A DNA stretch of 64,000 nt from Chryseobacterium luquanense (GTDB taxonomy: Bacteria; Bacteroidota; Bacteroidia; Flavobacteriales; Weeksellaceae), in contig NZ_JAOVZV010000021.1 in NCBI RefSeq assembly GCF_026460945.1, positions 62,001 to 126,000 on the forward strand, written 5' to 3'. The position numbers were made by a program, and so were the translations under genes. The notes beneath the pieces are model-generated. The model was not told where the DNA came from, made no database searches, and saw only the letters and a program-made list of their open reading frames with translations. Below are positions 43,294-52,173 of this stretch, piece after piece (the stretch's first letter is position 1; each line of letters opens with the position of its first letter).

Positions 43294-45630
43294 TTAAAAT
43301 TTGAAGTTATAAGTAATGTTCGGAACCCATTTGAAAAGTGAAGTCTGCATTGCTCTTGTTGTTCCAGGATTGTTCGGATTATCTTCAAAAGTAATTGTGT
43401 AGGCATTTTCTCTTCCATAAACATTGTAAATTCCGAATGACCAGGAACCTTTGAAACGCTTATTAGAGATCGGTTCATACGTTGCGCTCAAATCCATTCT
43501 GTGATAAGCAGGCATTCTGTCGGCGTTTCTGTTGCTGTATTGGAAAATAGTTTGTCCGTTCAGTTCATATTTTCCAGTCGGGAAAGTCACTGCATTTCCT
43601 GTACTGTAAAGGAATAATCCTGAAAAAGACCATTTTGGATTCAACTGATAAGTTGCTACAACGGAAAGGTCATGCGTTTTATCTTGTCTCGCATCATACC
43701 ACTGATTGTCGTTAATTCCCTCTATTTTTCTCTCGGTTTTAGATAAAGTATAAGAAATCCAACCTGTCAGTTTTCCGCTTTTCTTTTTGGCAATTAATTC
43801 TAAACCATAAGCTCTTCCTTTTCCGAATAACAATTCGCTTTCTACATCTGCAGCGGTATCAAAAGAAATTTGCGCTCCGTTTTTATAATCGATTTGATTC
43901 TGCATTGATTTGTAATAAATCTCAGCATTCAATTCATAATTATTATTGTTGAAATTTCGGCTGTAACCTGCACTGATTTGGTCTGCAATTTCTGGTTTTA
44001 CAGTGTAGCTGCTTCCAATCCATTGATCGGTTGGGTTTCCGCTTCCGCTGTTGCTTAGTAAGTGTAAATTTTGCGTGTTTCTGGAATAGCCTCCTTTCAC
44101 ACTGCTTACTTCATTGATTCTGTAATTCGCTGTAATTCTCGGTTCAAGATTAACGTAAGTTTTCCCAAATTTTCCTTTTTCTAAAAATTCAGAGTCGGTT
44201 AATACTCCATTTTGATAAGTGTTAAAAGTATCGCCACCCAAAACACTGAACATTGCCAATCTTGCCCCATAATTAATGGTTAGCTTTTCTGTTGCTTTAA
44301 AATCATCATTGATATAAACTGCATTTTCCCAGGAATATCTAGCATTTCTAGGAAAACTGCTTACACTCGTTCCCGAAGCGCTACTTGGTGTAATTGTATG
44401 ATAAATAGACTGTAAACCAAATTTCACCGAATGTTTATTTCCTGCAAACCAAGAGAAATCCTGTTTCAAATTCCAGTCTTCAATTTCAGAATCCAATCCG
44501 AAAGTATTGTTATTACTGCTTAAACTTACATTATAATTGTAGTTGCTGTAAATGAATGAAGTGTTTGAAAATAATTTACTGTTAATAATGCTGTTCCAAC
44601 GCAAAGTTGCCGTTGTATTTCCCCAGTCTGTTGAAAAAGTATCGCCTAAACCTAAAACATCTCTTCCAAAATATCCTGATAAATACAGACGGTTATTGTC
44701 ATTAATCTGATAATTGGCTTTTAAGTTTAGATCATAAAAATATAATTTACTGTCTTTAAAATCGTCAGTTGCTTTCAAAAAAACATCCGCATACGTTCGT
44801 CTTCCCGAAACGATGAATGATGATTTTTCCTTTTGAATAGGACCTTCAACGCTTAATCTGCTGCTGATTAATCCAATTCCGCCATTGACGTTGTAGTCTT
44901 TGTTGTTTCCGTCTTTCATTTTTACATCCAAAACAGACGAAAGTCGACCTCCGTATTGAGCAGGACTGTTTCCTTTAATGATACTCACATCTTTCAATGC
45001 ATCACTGTTGAATGTACTGAAAAATCCAAGCAAATGTGAAGCATTATAAACCGCTGCTTCATCCAATAAAATCAAATTCTGGTCGGTTGCGCCACCTCTT
45101 ACAGAAAATCCGCTGCTTCCTTCACCATTACTTTTAATTCCGGGCAAAAGCTGAATGGTTTTCATCACATCTTTTTCACCAAATAATACAGGAAGTTTAT
45201 CGATTTGTTTAATACTTAAAGTTTCAGTTCCCATTTGTGCAGATGAAAGATTTTTGTCTTTCTTCACCGCAGAAATTACAACTTCATCAATTTCTTTCAC
45301 TCTATCATTTCCTTCCTGAGTCAATTGTAGATTTAATTTTAAATCACTTTCAACTGTAATATTTTGTTGAAAATCTTTAAATCCAGGATTGGAAACAACC
45401 AAAGTGTAAGAACCTTGCGGAAGAGAAAGCGAATAAAATCCGTATTCATTAGCGATAACAGAAATCGTTGGATCTTCGGCAACTTTCACAGCAACTCCAA
45501 GAAGTAATTCACCGTTTTTCTGATCTTTAACTGTTCCGCTAACAGAATATTTCTGCTGTGCAAAAATAGCTGTGCTGAAACATACCGCAGCAAGAGTTGT
45601 TGCGACTTTAAAGGATGTTTTGTGTATCAA
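43294..45630 (-). CDS. TonB-dependent receptor with carboxypeptidase-like N-terminal domain
   Basis: 778 residues: signal peptide (to about 25), CarboxypepD_reg-like domain (about 30-110, GTVKDQKNGELLLGVAVKV), plug (about 125-225, with SSGFSVRGGATDQNLILLDEAAVYN) and a 22-strand-type barrel ending in VPNITYNFKF with the terminal phenylalanine. Energised import of an unknown ligand across the outer membrane. Cotranscribed with the DUF4249 lipoprotein. Confidence 0.93.
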   Translation of the reverse strand: MIHKTSFKVATTLAAVCFSTAIFAQQKYSVSGTVKDQKNGELLLGVAVKVAEDPTISVIANEYGFYSLSLPQGSYTLVVSNPGFKDFQQNITVESDLKLNLQLTQEGNDRVKEIDEVVISAVKKDKNLSSAQMGTETLSIKQIDKLPVLFGEKDVMKTIQLLPGIKSNGEGSSGFSVRGGATDQNLILLDEAAVYNASHLLGFFSTFNSDALKDVSIIKGNSPAQYGGRLSSVLDVKMKDGNNKDYNVNGGIGLISSRLSVEGPIQKEKSSFIVSGRRTYADVFLKATDDFKDSKLYFYDLNLKANYQINDNNRLYLSGYFGRDVLGLGDTFSTDWGNTTATLRWNSIINSKLFSNTSFIYSNYNYNVSLSSNNNTFGLDSEIEDWNLKQDFSWFAGNKHSVKFGLQSIYHTITPSSASGTSVSSFPRNARYSWENAVYINDDFKATEKLTINYGARLAMFSVLGGDTFNTYQNGVLTDSEFLEKGKFGKTYVNLEPRITANYRINEVSSVKGGYSRNTQNLHLLSNSGSGNPTDQWIGSSYTVKPEIADQISAGYSRNFNNNNYELNAEIYYKSMQNQIDYKNGAQISFDTAADVESELLFGKGRAYGLELIAKKKSGKLTGWISYTLSKTERKIEGINDNQWYDARQDKTHDLSVVATYQLNPKWSFSGLFLYSTGNAVTFPTGKYELNGQTIFQYSNRNADRMPAYHRMDLSATYEPISNKRFKGSWSFGIYNVYGRENAYTITFEDNPNNPGTTRAMQTSLFKWVPNITYNFKF

Positions 45631-45796
45631 TTTTTCTAGTTTATTATTTTAAATGAAGGATAAGTTTTAAACTCCAGTCAATGATTTTTAACTTTTAATT
45701 AAATGTTTTAGTCATAGATTTGAGAAATATAAGCTTACAACTGCCTAAACAACGAGGTTGTAATAGATTTATTGTTTAATGAATATTAATTGTTAT

Positions 45797-46438
45797 TTAC
45801 GTTCCCATTTCAATGTCATCCCAATCAGAATCTTTATTAATGAGCCATTCCAAAGCTTTTCTTCTCTCATAGACAATACCTTCATTAATTTTGGCTTCAA
45901 CACCTTTTATTCTTTCATCAACGCAATACCAATGAAAACGATAATACAAATCAAGCATATTATAAATTTCTTCGTCAGTTCTCAATTCAGACAACTGATT
46001 AATTTTTTCATTGCTTTCATCTTTTTCGAGATTAGGAAGTAAAGTCGCCATATTTTCTCCACACCATTCTGTTTCATCAAGATCTGGAACGACTTTCGTT
46101 GCCCACATTAATGCCCAAAGTCCTTCAAGATACCATCTCAAAGAATTATTTTCGTAATCGCTTAGTTCGTCATTATCTTTAAGAAGAATTTCGTTTTCCC
46201 AATTGGAAAGATGTGATGTTAAGTCATGCTTTTCAATCCATTTTCGGATAAAATTTATTGGAGCTTCAAACGAAATATTAATCAAAGCATTCATTACAGA
46301 CATTCTGCCTTTTACTTCATCTAAATTTCTTGTGTTAGGATTTTCCAGAACAGGAAGCCATGAATTGAATCTGTAATTTTTGTCAGCTATAATTTGATTG
46401 TTGAGTTCTCTTACCTTAATTTTTTCTTCTTCAGTCAT
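45797..46438 (-). CDS. DUF4272 protein
   Basis: 213 residues, soluble, acidic and helical. It follows the DUF4272 pattern: RMSVMNALINISFEAPINFIRKWIEKHDL, then NNSLRWYLEGLWALMWATKVVPDLDETEWC and the C-terminal YYRFHWYCVDERIK. The family has no established function. It stands alone, divergent from the thiamin riboswitch region and upstream of the TonB receptor gene. Confidence 0.8.
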   Translation of the reverse strand: MTEEEKIKVRELNNQIIADKNYRFNSWLPVLENPNTRNLDEVKGRMSVMNALINISFEAPINFIRKWIEKHDLTSHLSNWENEILLKDNDELSDYENNSLRWYLEGLWALMWATKVVPDLDETEWCGENMATLLPNLEKDESNEKINQLSELRTDEEIYNMLDLYYRFHWYCVDERIKGVEAKINEGIVYERRKALEWLINKDSDWDDIEMGT

Positions 46439-46647
46439 TATTTTGGATTTGATAAATGGATGGATTAATATCTCTAAATTGAGATTTATAAACTCTTTTT
46501 TCGTTTGCTAACATACAAAAAATGGCTTTAAAAAAGGTTCTTCGAGATGTTAATCATTTACTAAAAATGTAAGAACTATAAACTTGTTTCATCACTAAAT
46601 TTGAGATTTAATCACGATTATTTTTTAGTTTAATTCTAAAACATTTG
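46439..46647. other. Divergent intergenic stretch upstream of the TPP riboswitch
   Basis: AT-rich, no ORF or repeat of note seen. It probably contains the promoter of the leftward DUF4272 gene. The thi promoter and riboswitch follow at 46648. Confidence 0.4.
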
Positions 46648-46655
46648 TATATTTG
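46648..46655 (+). promoter_or_regulatory. -7 element of the thiamin salvage operon promoter
   Basis: TATATTTG matches the Bacteroidota -7 consensus TANNTTTG. Transcription would begin about 4 bases later, near 46659, just before the P1 helix of the riboswitch. No clear TTG at -33 was found. Confidence 0.5.
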
Positions 46656-46659
46656 CTTC

Positions 46660-46739
46660 AAGCTTTAGGGGTATTCTGAAAAGAATTGAGAGAGTCCCTT
46701 TGAACCTGATATGGTTAATACCAACGTAGGGAAAAGCAA
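46660..46739 (+). promoter_or_regulatory. TPP riboswitch (THI element)
   Basis: Thiamin pyrophosphate-sensing mRNA leader. P1 is GCTTT (46662-46666) with AAAGC (46733-46737). Conserved core parts are AGGGGT (46667-46672), the TTGAGAGAGTCCC segment (equivalent of CTGAGA...CCC), CCTTTGAACCTGAT and the closing TAATACCAACGTAGGGAAA. The P3 arm here is short. Binding of TPP is expected to lower expression of the downstream thiM-thiE-thiD-tenA genes. The 75-base linker carries a CATC/GATG mini-hairpin (46745-46759) followed by a T-rich tract, a possible terminator. Confidence 0.95.
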
Positions 46740-46814
46740 GAATGCATCTGTCTTTGATGTTTTTCTTTCTTTATTCTTTTTGTTTTCCTGAAGCATTTTT
46801 ATAAAAATAATTTA

Positions 46815-47612
46815 ATGGAAAATAATCTCTGGAATTACATTCAATCCGTAAAAAAGCAATCACCGCTTATTCATAATATGACCAATTTCGTAGTAATGAA
46901 TAACACTGCGAATGCACTTTTGGCAATTGGAGCTTCACCAATTATGGCTCATGCAAAATCTGAAGTGAAAGATATGGTTGCCATTTCAAATGCTTTGGTA
47001 ATCAATATTGGAACACTTGATGAATATTGGTCTGAATCAATGCTAATTGCTGCTGAAGAAGCTCATCATTCCAAAAAAACGTGGGTTTTAGATCCTGTCG
47101 GAGCAGGTGCAACAGCTTTCAGGGATGAAATTTTAGAACAACTATTAGAATTTAAGCCTACAGTTATCAGAGGAAATGCATCAGAAATCATTGCTTTAGC
47201 CAAAGCTAATAAAACAATTACAAAAGGAGTAGACAGTACCGCAGAAAGTAATGAAGCAATTACTGCAGCGAAATATCTTATACAACAATATGAGTCTGTA
47301 GTTTGTATTTCTGGTGCGACGGATATTATCATTGATAACAAAGACACTTATTTTGTTGAAAACGGACATCCTCTCATGACTAAAGTGACGGGATTGGGTT
47401 GCTCTGCTTCTGCAATTGTCGGAGCTTTTGCTGCAATTTCTGAAAACAAAACAGAGTCAACAGTTGCAGCAATGTCTCTTTTGGGAATTGTTGGAGAATT
47501 AGCAGAAAAGATTTCTCAGGGGCCGGGAAGTCTTCAGGTGAATATTTTAGATAAATTATACAATATTTCTGAGCAGGAGTTTTTCGATAATGTAAAGGTG
47601 TCTAAAAAATGA
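46815..47612 (+). CDS. thiM: Hydroxyethylthiazole kinase
   Basis: Phosphorylates the thiazole moiety of thiamin (salvage). 265 residues, typical length. Family signatures: PLIHNMTNFVVMNNTANALLAIGASPIM near the start, VLDPVGAGAT, RGNASEI and the C-terminal TKVTGLGCSASAIVGAF with the catalytic cysteine. First gene of the riboswitch-controlled operon; its stop overlaps the thiE start by 4 bases (ATGA). Confidence 0.97.
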   Translation: MENNLWNYIQSVKKQSPLIHNMTNFVVMNNTANALLAIGASPIMAHAKSEVKDMVAISNALVINIGTLDEYWSESMLIAAEEAHHSKKTWVLDPVGAGATAFRDEILEQLLEFKPTVIRGNASEIIALAKANKTITKGVDSTAESNEAITAAKYLIQQYESVVCISGATDIIIDNKDTYFVENGHPLMTKVTGLGCSASAIVGAFAAISENKTESTVAAMSLLGIVGELAEKISQGPGSLQVNILDKLYNISEQEFFDNVKVSKK

Positions 47613-48244
47613 GTGTAATACCATCTTTTTCTTATCAGTTATATCTTGTTATTTCCGAAGCTGACTGTAAAGAAAGAAACTTCCTGGATGTTGCTGAACA
47701 GGCAATCTTAGGCGGAGTAGATATTATTCAGCTGCGTGAGAAAAATGCTTCTGATTTAGATTTTTTTGAAAAAGCCATTCGCCTGAAAGAAATTACAAAT
47801 AAATATGGAGTTCCTTTAATTATCAATGACAATGCATTTGTTGCCAAAGAAATTGATGCATTTGGAATTCACGTCGGAAATAATGATATTCAGCCTTCTT
47901 TTTTGAGGGAAAATTTATTTCATAATAAAATGATTGGATATTCAATTGAATATTTAGAACAGCTGGAAAATCAAGAAACGGCTCTTTCTGACTATTTAGG
48001 AATCAGTCCGGTTTTTAAAACAAATACTAAAACTGATACGGTGACGGAATGGGGATTGGAAGGTTTAATGAATATCCGAAAATTAACCGATAAACCATTG
48101 GTAGCGATTGGAAATATTCATTTAAAAAATACAAAAGCAGTAATGGATGCAGGAGCAGATTGTATTGCCATTGTTTCAGAAATATGCGGTGCCGAAAATC
48201 CTCAAAAAGCAGCATTCCAACTTAAAAATGAAATCAATAAATGA
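47609..48244 (+). CDS. thiE: Thiamin phosphate synthase
   Basis: Joins hydroxymethylpyrimidine pyrophosphate and thiazole phosphate to thiamin phosphate. 211 residues, TIM-barrel. Signatures: QLREKNASDLDF, PLIINDNAFVAKEIDAFGIHVGNNDI, GISPVFKTNTKTD and the phosphate-binding PLVAIGNIHLKN plus DCIAIVSEI. It overlaps thiM and thiD by 4 bases each, implying translational coupling. Confidence 0.97.
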   Translation: MSVIPSFSYQLYLVISEADCKERNFLDVAEQAILGGVDIIQLREKNASDLDFFEKAIRLKEITNKYGVPLIINDNAFVAKEIDAFGIHVGNNDIQPSFLRENLFHNKMIGYSIEYLEQLENQETALSDYLGISPVFKTNTKTDTVTEWGLEGLMNIRKLTDKPLVAIGNIHLKNTKAVMDAGADCIAIVSEICGAENPQKAAFQLKNEINK

Positions 48245-49074
48245 AAAAATATAAATACCCTTCAGTTTTAACGATTGCAGGTTTTGACGGAAGTGGTGGA
48301 GCGGGAATTCAGGCTGATATAAAAACTATTTCCGCTTTAGGATGTTATGCAACGTCAGTTTTAACGGCTTTACCTGTTCAAAATACACAAGGTGTGAGAA
48401 ATATTTTCTCAATTCCTGTGGAAGCGGTTTCTGAACAGATTGAAGCAATTTTAGATGATGTTTTTCCTGATGCAATTAAAATAGGAATGGTTCATACTCC
48501 CGAATTGGTTGAAACTATTGTAAAAACTTTATCAAAATATAAAAAAGTTCCGATTGTATTCGATCCTGTAATGGTAGCAACAAGCGGTCATCGGTTAATC
48601 GAGGAAAAAACGATTGGAGTGATCATTCAAAAACTGTTTCCGATTTCAGATATTATTACTCCGAATATGGATGAAGCTGCCATTTTAGCGAATAGAGAAG
48701 TGAAAACTTTAGATGATATGAAAATTGCCGGAGAAAGAATTAAAGAACTGGGCTGTAAAAATATTTTGTTGAAAGGCGGTCATTTGGAAACAGAGATGAT
48801 AACTTCCCTGTTTTATAATAATCAAAACAGCTGTAAGACTTTTGAATGGGTAAAAACAGAAACCAACAATACGCATGGTTCTGGTTGTACACTTTCGTCT
48901 GCGATTGCTTCATTTATTGCACAAGGAAATGAAATGGATAAAGCGGTTGCATTAGCACAAAAGTATGTTTCTGATGCAATCTATTATGGTAGTAATGTAC
49001 AAACCGGAAAAGGAAATGGTCCTTTAAATCACTTTTTTAATCCTCAAAAACTAATCAAAAATGAATTGGTCTGA
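48241..49074 (+). CDS. thiD: Hydroxymethylpyrimidine/phosphomethylpyrimidine kinase
   Basis: Two-step phosphorylation of HMP to HMP-PP. 277 residues, ribokinase fold. N-terminal GFDGSGGAGIQADIKT, central VFDPVMVATSGHRL, TPNMDEAAIL and C-terminal NTHGSGCTLSSAIASFIA with the catalytic Gly-Ser-Gly-Cys anion hole are present. The stop lies 14 bases inside tenA, so the two genes overlap. Confidence 0.97.
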   Translation: MKKYKYPSVLTIAGFDGSGGAGIQADIKTISALGCYATSVLTALPVQNTQGVRNIFSIPVEAVSEQIEAILDDVFPDAIKIGMVHTPELVETIVKTLSKYKKVPIVFDPVMVATSGHRLIEEKTIGVIIQKLFPISDIITPNMDEAAILANREVKTLDDMKIAGERIKELGCKNILLKGGHLETEMITSLFYNNQNSCKTFEWVKTETNNTHGSGCTLSSAIASFIAQGNEMDKAVALAQKYVSDAIYYGSNVQTGKGNGPLNHFFNPQKLIKNELV

Positions 49075-49711
49075 AAACGCATGGCAATCCATAGAAAATA
49101 TTTATCAAGACATCATCGAAATGCCTTTTATTAGAGAATTATCTAGGGGAACTTTAGATATAGAAAAATTTCAGTTTTATATCTCACAGGATTCTTTGTA
49201 TCTGGAACATTTCGGAAGAACTTTAGCATTAATTGGAAGCAAAGCTCATGATACACAAGATGCTCTGTCCTATATGCGCTTTGCTGAAAATGCAATTGTG
49301 GTAGAAAATGCTTTGCATGAATCTTATTTTAAAGAATTTGAGATTTCAAATAAAGGAATTTTACAACCTGTCTGTCATCATTATATTCATTTTTTAAGAA
49401 GTACAGCAGCTTTTGAACCTGTTGAAATTGCAATGGCGGCAACATTACCGTGCTTTTGGATTTATAAGGAAGTGGGAGATTATATTTGTCAAATTAAACA
49501 AACTTCAAATAATCCTTTCCAAAGCTGGATTGAAACGTATGGCGGAGAAGAATTTGCAATCGCAGTGAAAGCAGCTATTCAAATCTGTGATAAAGCAGCC
49601 GAAAATACTACTCCCGAAATCAGAGAACGAATGACAGAAGCATTTATAACAGCTTCAAAAATGGAATTTAAATTTTGGAAGGCTGCGTATGATTTGAAAG
49701 TTTGGGAATGA
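49061..49711 (+). CDS. tenA: TenA-type aminopyrimidine aminohydrolase (thiaminase II)
   Basis: Salvages pyrimidine from degraded thiamin by hydrolysing aminomethyl-aminopyrimidine. 216 residues, all-helical. Active-site residues visible are Cys131 in MAATLPCFWIYKEVG, Asp44 in FYISQDSLYLEHFGR, and the C-terminal glutamate region FITASKMEFKFWKAAYD. It is the last gene of the operon; a terminator overlaps its stop codon. Confidence 0.95.
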   Translation: MNWSENAWQSIENIYQDIIEMPFIRELSRGTLDIEKFQFYISQDSLYLEHFGRTLALIGSKAHDTQDALSYMRFAENAIVVENALHESYFKEFEISNKGILQPVCHHYIHFLRSTAAFEPVEIAMAATLPCFWIYKEVGDYICQIKQTSNNPFQSWIETYGGEEFAIAVKAAIQICDKAAENTTPEIRERMTEAFITASKMEFKFWKAAYDLKVWE

Positions 49712-49749
49712 GCTTGAATCTATTTCCATCAAGATTCAAGCTTTTATAA
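49711..49749 (+). terminator. Terminator of the thiamin salvage operon
   Basis: A perfect 11-bp stem AGCTTGAATCT (49711-49721) / AGATTCAAGCT (49732-49742), followed by TTTATAATTT. The first base is the last base of the tenA stop codon. Confidence 0.85.
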
Positions 49750-49802
49750 TTTAGACAAGGTAAAAAGTTTCAGATATACAAAAACCAAATTATTACATTT
49801 GT

Positions 49803-50666
49803 ATGATGAAAACTTTCAAAGACTTCAAAACTTATAACGACTACATCGGTTTATCAAAACCTCTGGATAATGACATCGATGTTGGTTATTACGACCCGCC
49901 GAATATGTTGTTGAAGTCGGAAGCTGTTGCGGTTGATTTTTACAGGATTTCATTTAAAATCAATCTTAAAAATAGAAATACACCAGATTTAAAACCTATT
50001 ACCGCGGTCTTTTTCAACAGTCCAAATATGGTGGTGGATGAGGGTTGGGATGTGGAACCGACTTATCAGGGAATGTATCTTCAACTTTCAAAGAAATTCA
50101 TTGAGGAAAACAGATTTCTCTTTAAAACTTATCTGGATTACGGTCTGCACGAAGCTTTGTACTTGACCGATGAAGAAGTTCAGGAAATCAGTGATGTTTT
50201 TAAATTAATGATGAAATATTACGAAAGTGAGAAACGAAATTTCAATGTGCTTTTGTCTTATGTGAATGTACTGATTTCTTTGGTGGAAGCGTTTTATAAA
50301 CGCCAGTTCTCCACCGACCCGAAGCAATATAACAGAGTCGTTACAGATTTTCAGCAGAGTTTGGTCGAGTATTATCAACAACCGGTAAAACAACTTCCAA
50401 ATGTTCAGTATTTTGCGGATAAATTAGGGTTGACAGCGAATTATTTAGGTGACATTATCAAGCATTTTACTCAAAAATCAGCGCTTGAAAATATCCACGA
50501 ATTTGTCATTAAAAAAGCCAAAGAATTGCTGGTGGAAAATGAAAAACTCAACACGACGGAAGTCGCTTACGAATTGGGCTTTGAGTATCCGAATTACTTT
50601 TCAAAATTCTTCAAAAAACAGGTCGGAGTAAGTCCGAAAGAATATCGCCAGGAACTGATTAAATAA
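49803..50666 (+). CDS. AraC-family transcriptional regulator
   Basis: 287 residues: an AraC-type N-terminal sensing domain (about 1-165) and a double helix-turn-helix at the C-terminus (about 190-285, with NYLGDIIKHF and the signature EVAYELGFEYPNYFSKFFKKQVGVSPKEYR). It is most similar to the regulator at 58670. A TACATTTG -7-like element ends 1 base before the ATG. The next rightward genes are the quinone reductase pair, its probable targets. There is a strong terminator after it. Confidence 0.92.
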   Translation: MMKTFKDFKTYNDYIGLSKPLDNDIDVGYYDPPNMLLKSEAVAVDFYRISFKINLKNRNTPDLKPITAVFFNSPNMVVDEGWDVEPTYQGMYLQLSKKFIEENRFLFKTYLDYGLHEALYLTDEEVQEISDVFKLMMKYYESEKRNFNVLLSYVNVLISLVEAFYKRQFSTDPKQYNRVVTDFQQSLVEYYQQPVKQLPNVQYFADKLGLTANYLGDIIKHFTQKSALENIHEFVIKKAKELLVENEKLNTTEVAYELGFEYPNYFSKFFKKQVGVSPKEYRQELIK

Positions 50667-50670
50667 TACA

Positions 50671-50699
50671 AACGTCTTCGAAAGGAGGCGTTTTTTTTT
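50671..50699 (+). terminator. Terminator after the AraC-type regulator
   Basis: A 9-bp stem AACGTCTTC (50671-50679) / GGAGGCGTT (50684-50692) with two G-U pairs and a GAAA tetraloop, followed by a run of Ts. Confidence 0.85.
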
Positions 50700-50791
50700 A
50701 ATCCGTAATTTGTTTCTTTTTTATTGGTATTTTGTTTCCGTCAATTTTTTCAATCGCTTTTACCTTTGTAGGGTAATTAAATATTGAATTA

Positions 50792-51475
50792 ATGAAAGCA
50801 AAAAACATCCTTTTCTTATTCCTGATTTTCTTTTCACTCGGAATTCATTTAAACGCGCAAAAAATATCTTCAAAACAGAAAACAGTTTTATTGATTAATA
50901 CGCATCTGACTTATCCCGGCTGGTCCGAAGGTAAACTGAACGCTTCTTTTTACAATAAAGCCAAAGAATTTTTCATTTCTAAAAACTATAAAGTTCTGGA
51001 AACAAAAGTGGAAGACGGCTACAATGCGGATGAAGAAGTGGAAAAACATCTGCAGGCGGATATCGTCATTCTTCAGACGCCTGTCAATTGGGAAAACACG
51101 CCGTGGATTTACAAAAAATATGTGGATGAAGTTTTCAACAGCGCCTTGAAAAGCCAAAAGTTCCTTTCCGGCGACGGACGTTCTGAGGCGGAAGGTTCCA
51201 AACAATACGGAATGGGCGGAAAAATGCAGGGCAAAAGGTTTATGATTTCTGCCACGTGGAATGCGCCTGAAGAAAGCTTCAATGACAAAAACCAATATTT
51301 GTTCAAAGGTAAAAGTGCTGACGATGCTTTGTTCAATGTTGCCGCAAACTATCTGTTCACAGGCTTTGAGGTTGTTCCAGGCTATTACTGCTACGACGTT
51401 TATCACAACAAACATATTAAGGAAGACATCGAAAATTATCCTGCTTATTTGCAGAAAGTTTTTAACATCAAATAA
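50792..51475 (+). CDS. MdaB-like NAD(P)H:quinone reductase with signal peptide
   Basis: 227 residues. The flavodoxin-fold region (from about 30) is nearly collinear with the cytoplasmic MdaB at 51491: same VLLINTHLTYPGWSEG, VEDGYN.DEEVEKH, TPWIYKKYVDEVFNS and FLSGDGR segments. A 22-residue signal peptide (MKAKNILFLFLIFFSLGIHLNA-Q) precedes it. If exported it would need flavin and electron donor outside the cytoplasm, which is odd for this family. A -7 element TACCTTTG (50761-50768) lies 23 bases upstream of the ATG. It is the first of a tandem pair. Confidence 0.88.
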   Translation: MKAKNILFLFLIFFSLGIHLNAQKISSKQKTVLLINTHLTYPGWSEGKLNASFYNKAKEFFISKNYKVLETKVEDGYNADEEVEKHLQADIVILQTPVNWENTPWIYKKYVDEVFNSALKSQKFLSGDGRSEAEGSKQYGMGGKMQGKRFMISATWNAPEESFNDKNQYLFKGKSADDALFNVAANYLFTGFEVVPGYYCYDVYHNKHIKEDIENYPAYLQKVFNIK

Positions 51476-51490
51476 AATTATTCAATAAAA

Positions 51491-52102
51491 ATGACAACGA
51501 ATTCAACCCAAAAAGTACTCTTAATCAATACGCATTTAACATATCCAAACTGGTCCGAAGGTTTATTAAATGATGCATTTCACCAAAAAGCCAAAGATTT
51601 TTTTCTGGAAAAAGGTTTTGAAGTTATAGAAACCAAAGTAGAAGATGGTTACAATCCGGATGAAGAAGTGGAAAAACATATTGATGCAGACAGCATCATC
51701 CTGCAAACGCCTATCAATTGGTTTGGTGCGCCGTGGATTTACAAAAAGTATGTGGATGAAGTTTTCAACAGCGGTCTGTTCAGCGAAAAATTTCTTTCCG
51801 GTGATGGCAGAACCAGAGAAAACTTAACAAAACAATACGGAACCGGCGGAAAAATGCAGGGCAAAAAGTTTATGGTTTGTTCAACGTGGAATGCTCCAAA
51901 AGCAAGTTTCGACGACAAAAATCAAGTTCTTTTCGAAGGCAGAAGTACAGCTGATGTGCTCATCCAGATTAACAGCAATTACCGTTTTTGCGGTGTAGAT
52001 ATTGTGGCAGATTATAATTGTTTTGATATTTTCAAGGACGGCGATATCGTTGGTACTTTAGAAAATTATCCAAAACATTTGGAAAAAGTTTTTGAACTTT
52101 AA
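51491..52102 (+). CDS. mdaB: MdaB-like NAD(P)H:quinone reductase (modulator of drug activity B)
   Basis: 203 residues, cytoplasmic flavodoxin-fold enzyme reducing quinones by two electrons. Signatures include INTHLTYPNWSEG at the FMN/FAD phosphate loop, LQTPINWFGAPWIYKKYVDEVF and GKMQGKKFMVCSTWNAP. Paralogue of the preceding gene, 15 bases away, so the pair is probably one transcript. The terminator that follows also serves the convergent short-chain dehydrogenase. Confidence 0.93.
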   Translation: MTTNSTQKVLLINTHLTYPNWSEGLLNDAFHQKAKDFFLEKGFEVIETKVEDGYNPDEEVEKHIDADSIILQTPINWFGAPWIYKKYVDEVFNSGLFSEKFLSGDGRTRENLTKQYGTGGKMQGKKFMVCSTWNAPKASFDDKNQVLFEGRSTADVLIQINSNYRFCGVDIVADYNCFDIFKDGDIVGTLENYPKHLEKVFEL

Positions 52103-52120
52103 ATCAATCTTAATGCTAAA

Positions 52121-52155
52121 AAAATACCATTCAACAATTTGTCGAATGGTATTTT
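52121..52155. terminator. Bidirectional terminator between convergent genes
   Basis: A perfect 12-bp stem AAAATACCATTC (52121-52132) / GAATGGTATTTT (52144-52155) with an 11-base loop and A/T-rich flanks on both sides, between the mdaB stop and the stop of the leftward dehydrogenase. Confidence 0.85.
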
Positions 52156-52173
52156 GATTTATTTTAAATTTCA

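Noticed and set aside
46655..46794. Alternative pairing GCTTCA (46655-46660) with TGAAGC (46789-46794) as a riboswitch antiterminator
   Set aside because: The left arm overlaps the -7 promoter element, so it is probably upstream of the transcription start and not in the RNA.
50888..51415. 175-codon antisense ORF within the first quinone reductase gene
   Set aside because: It is the reverse complement of a well-conserved enzyme, has no recognisable domain, and its length follows from codon bias of the sense gene.
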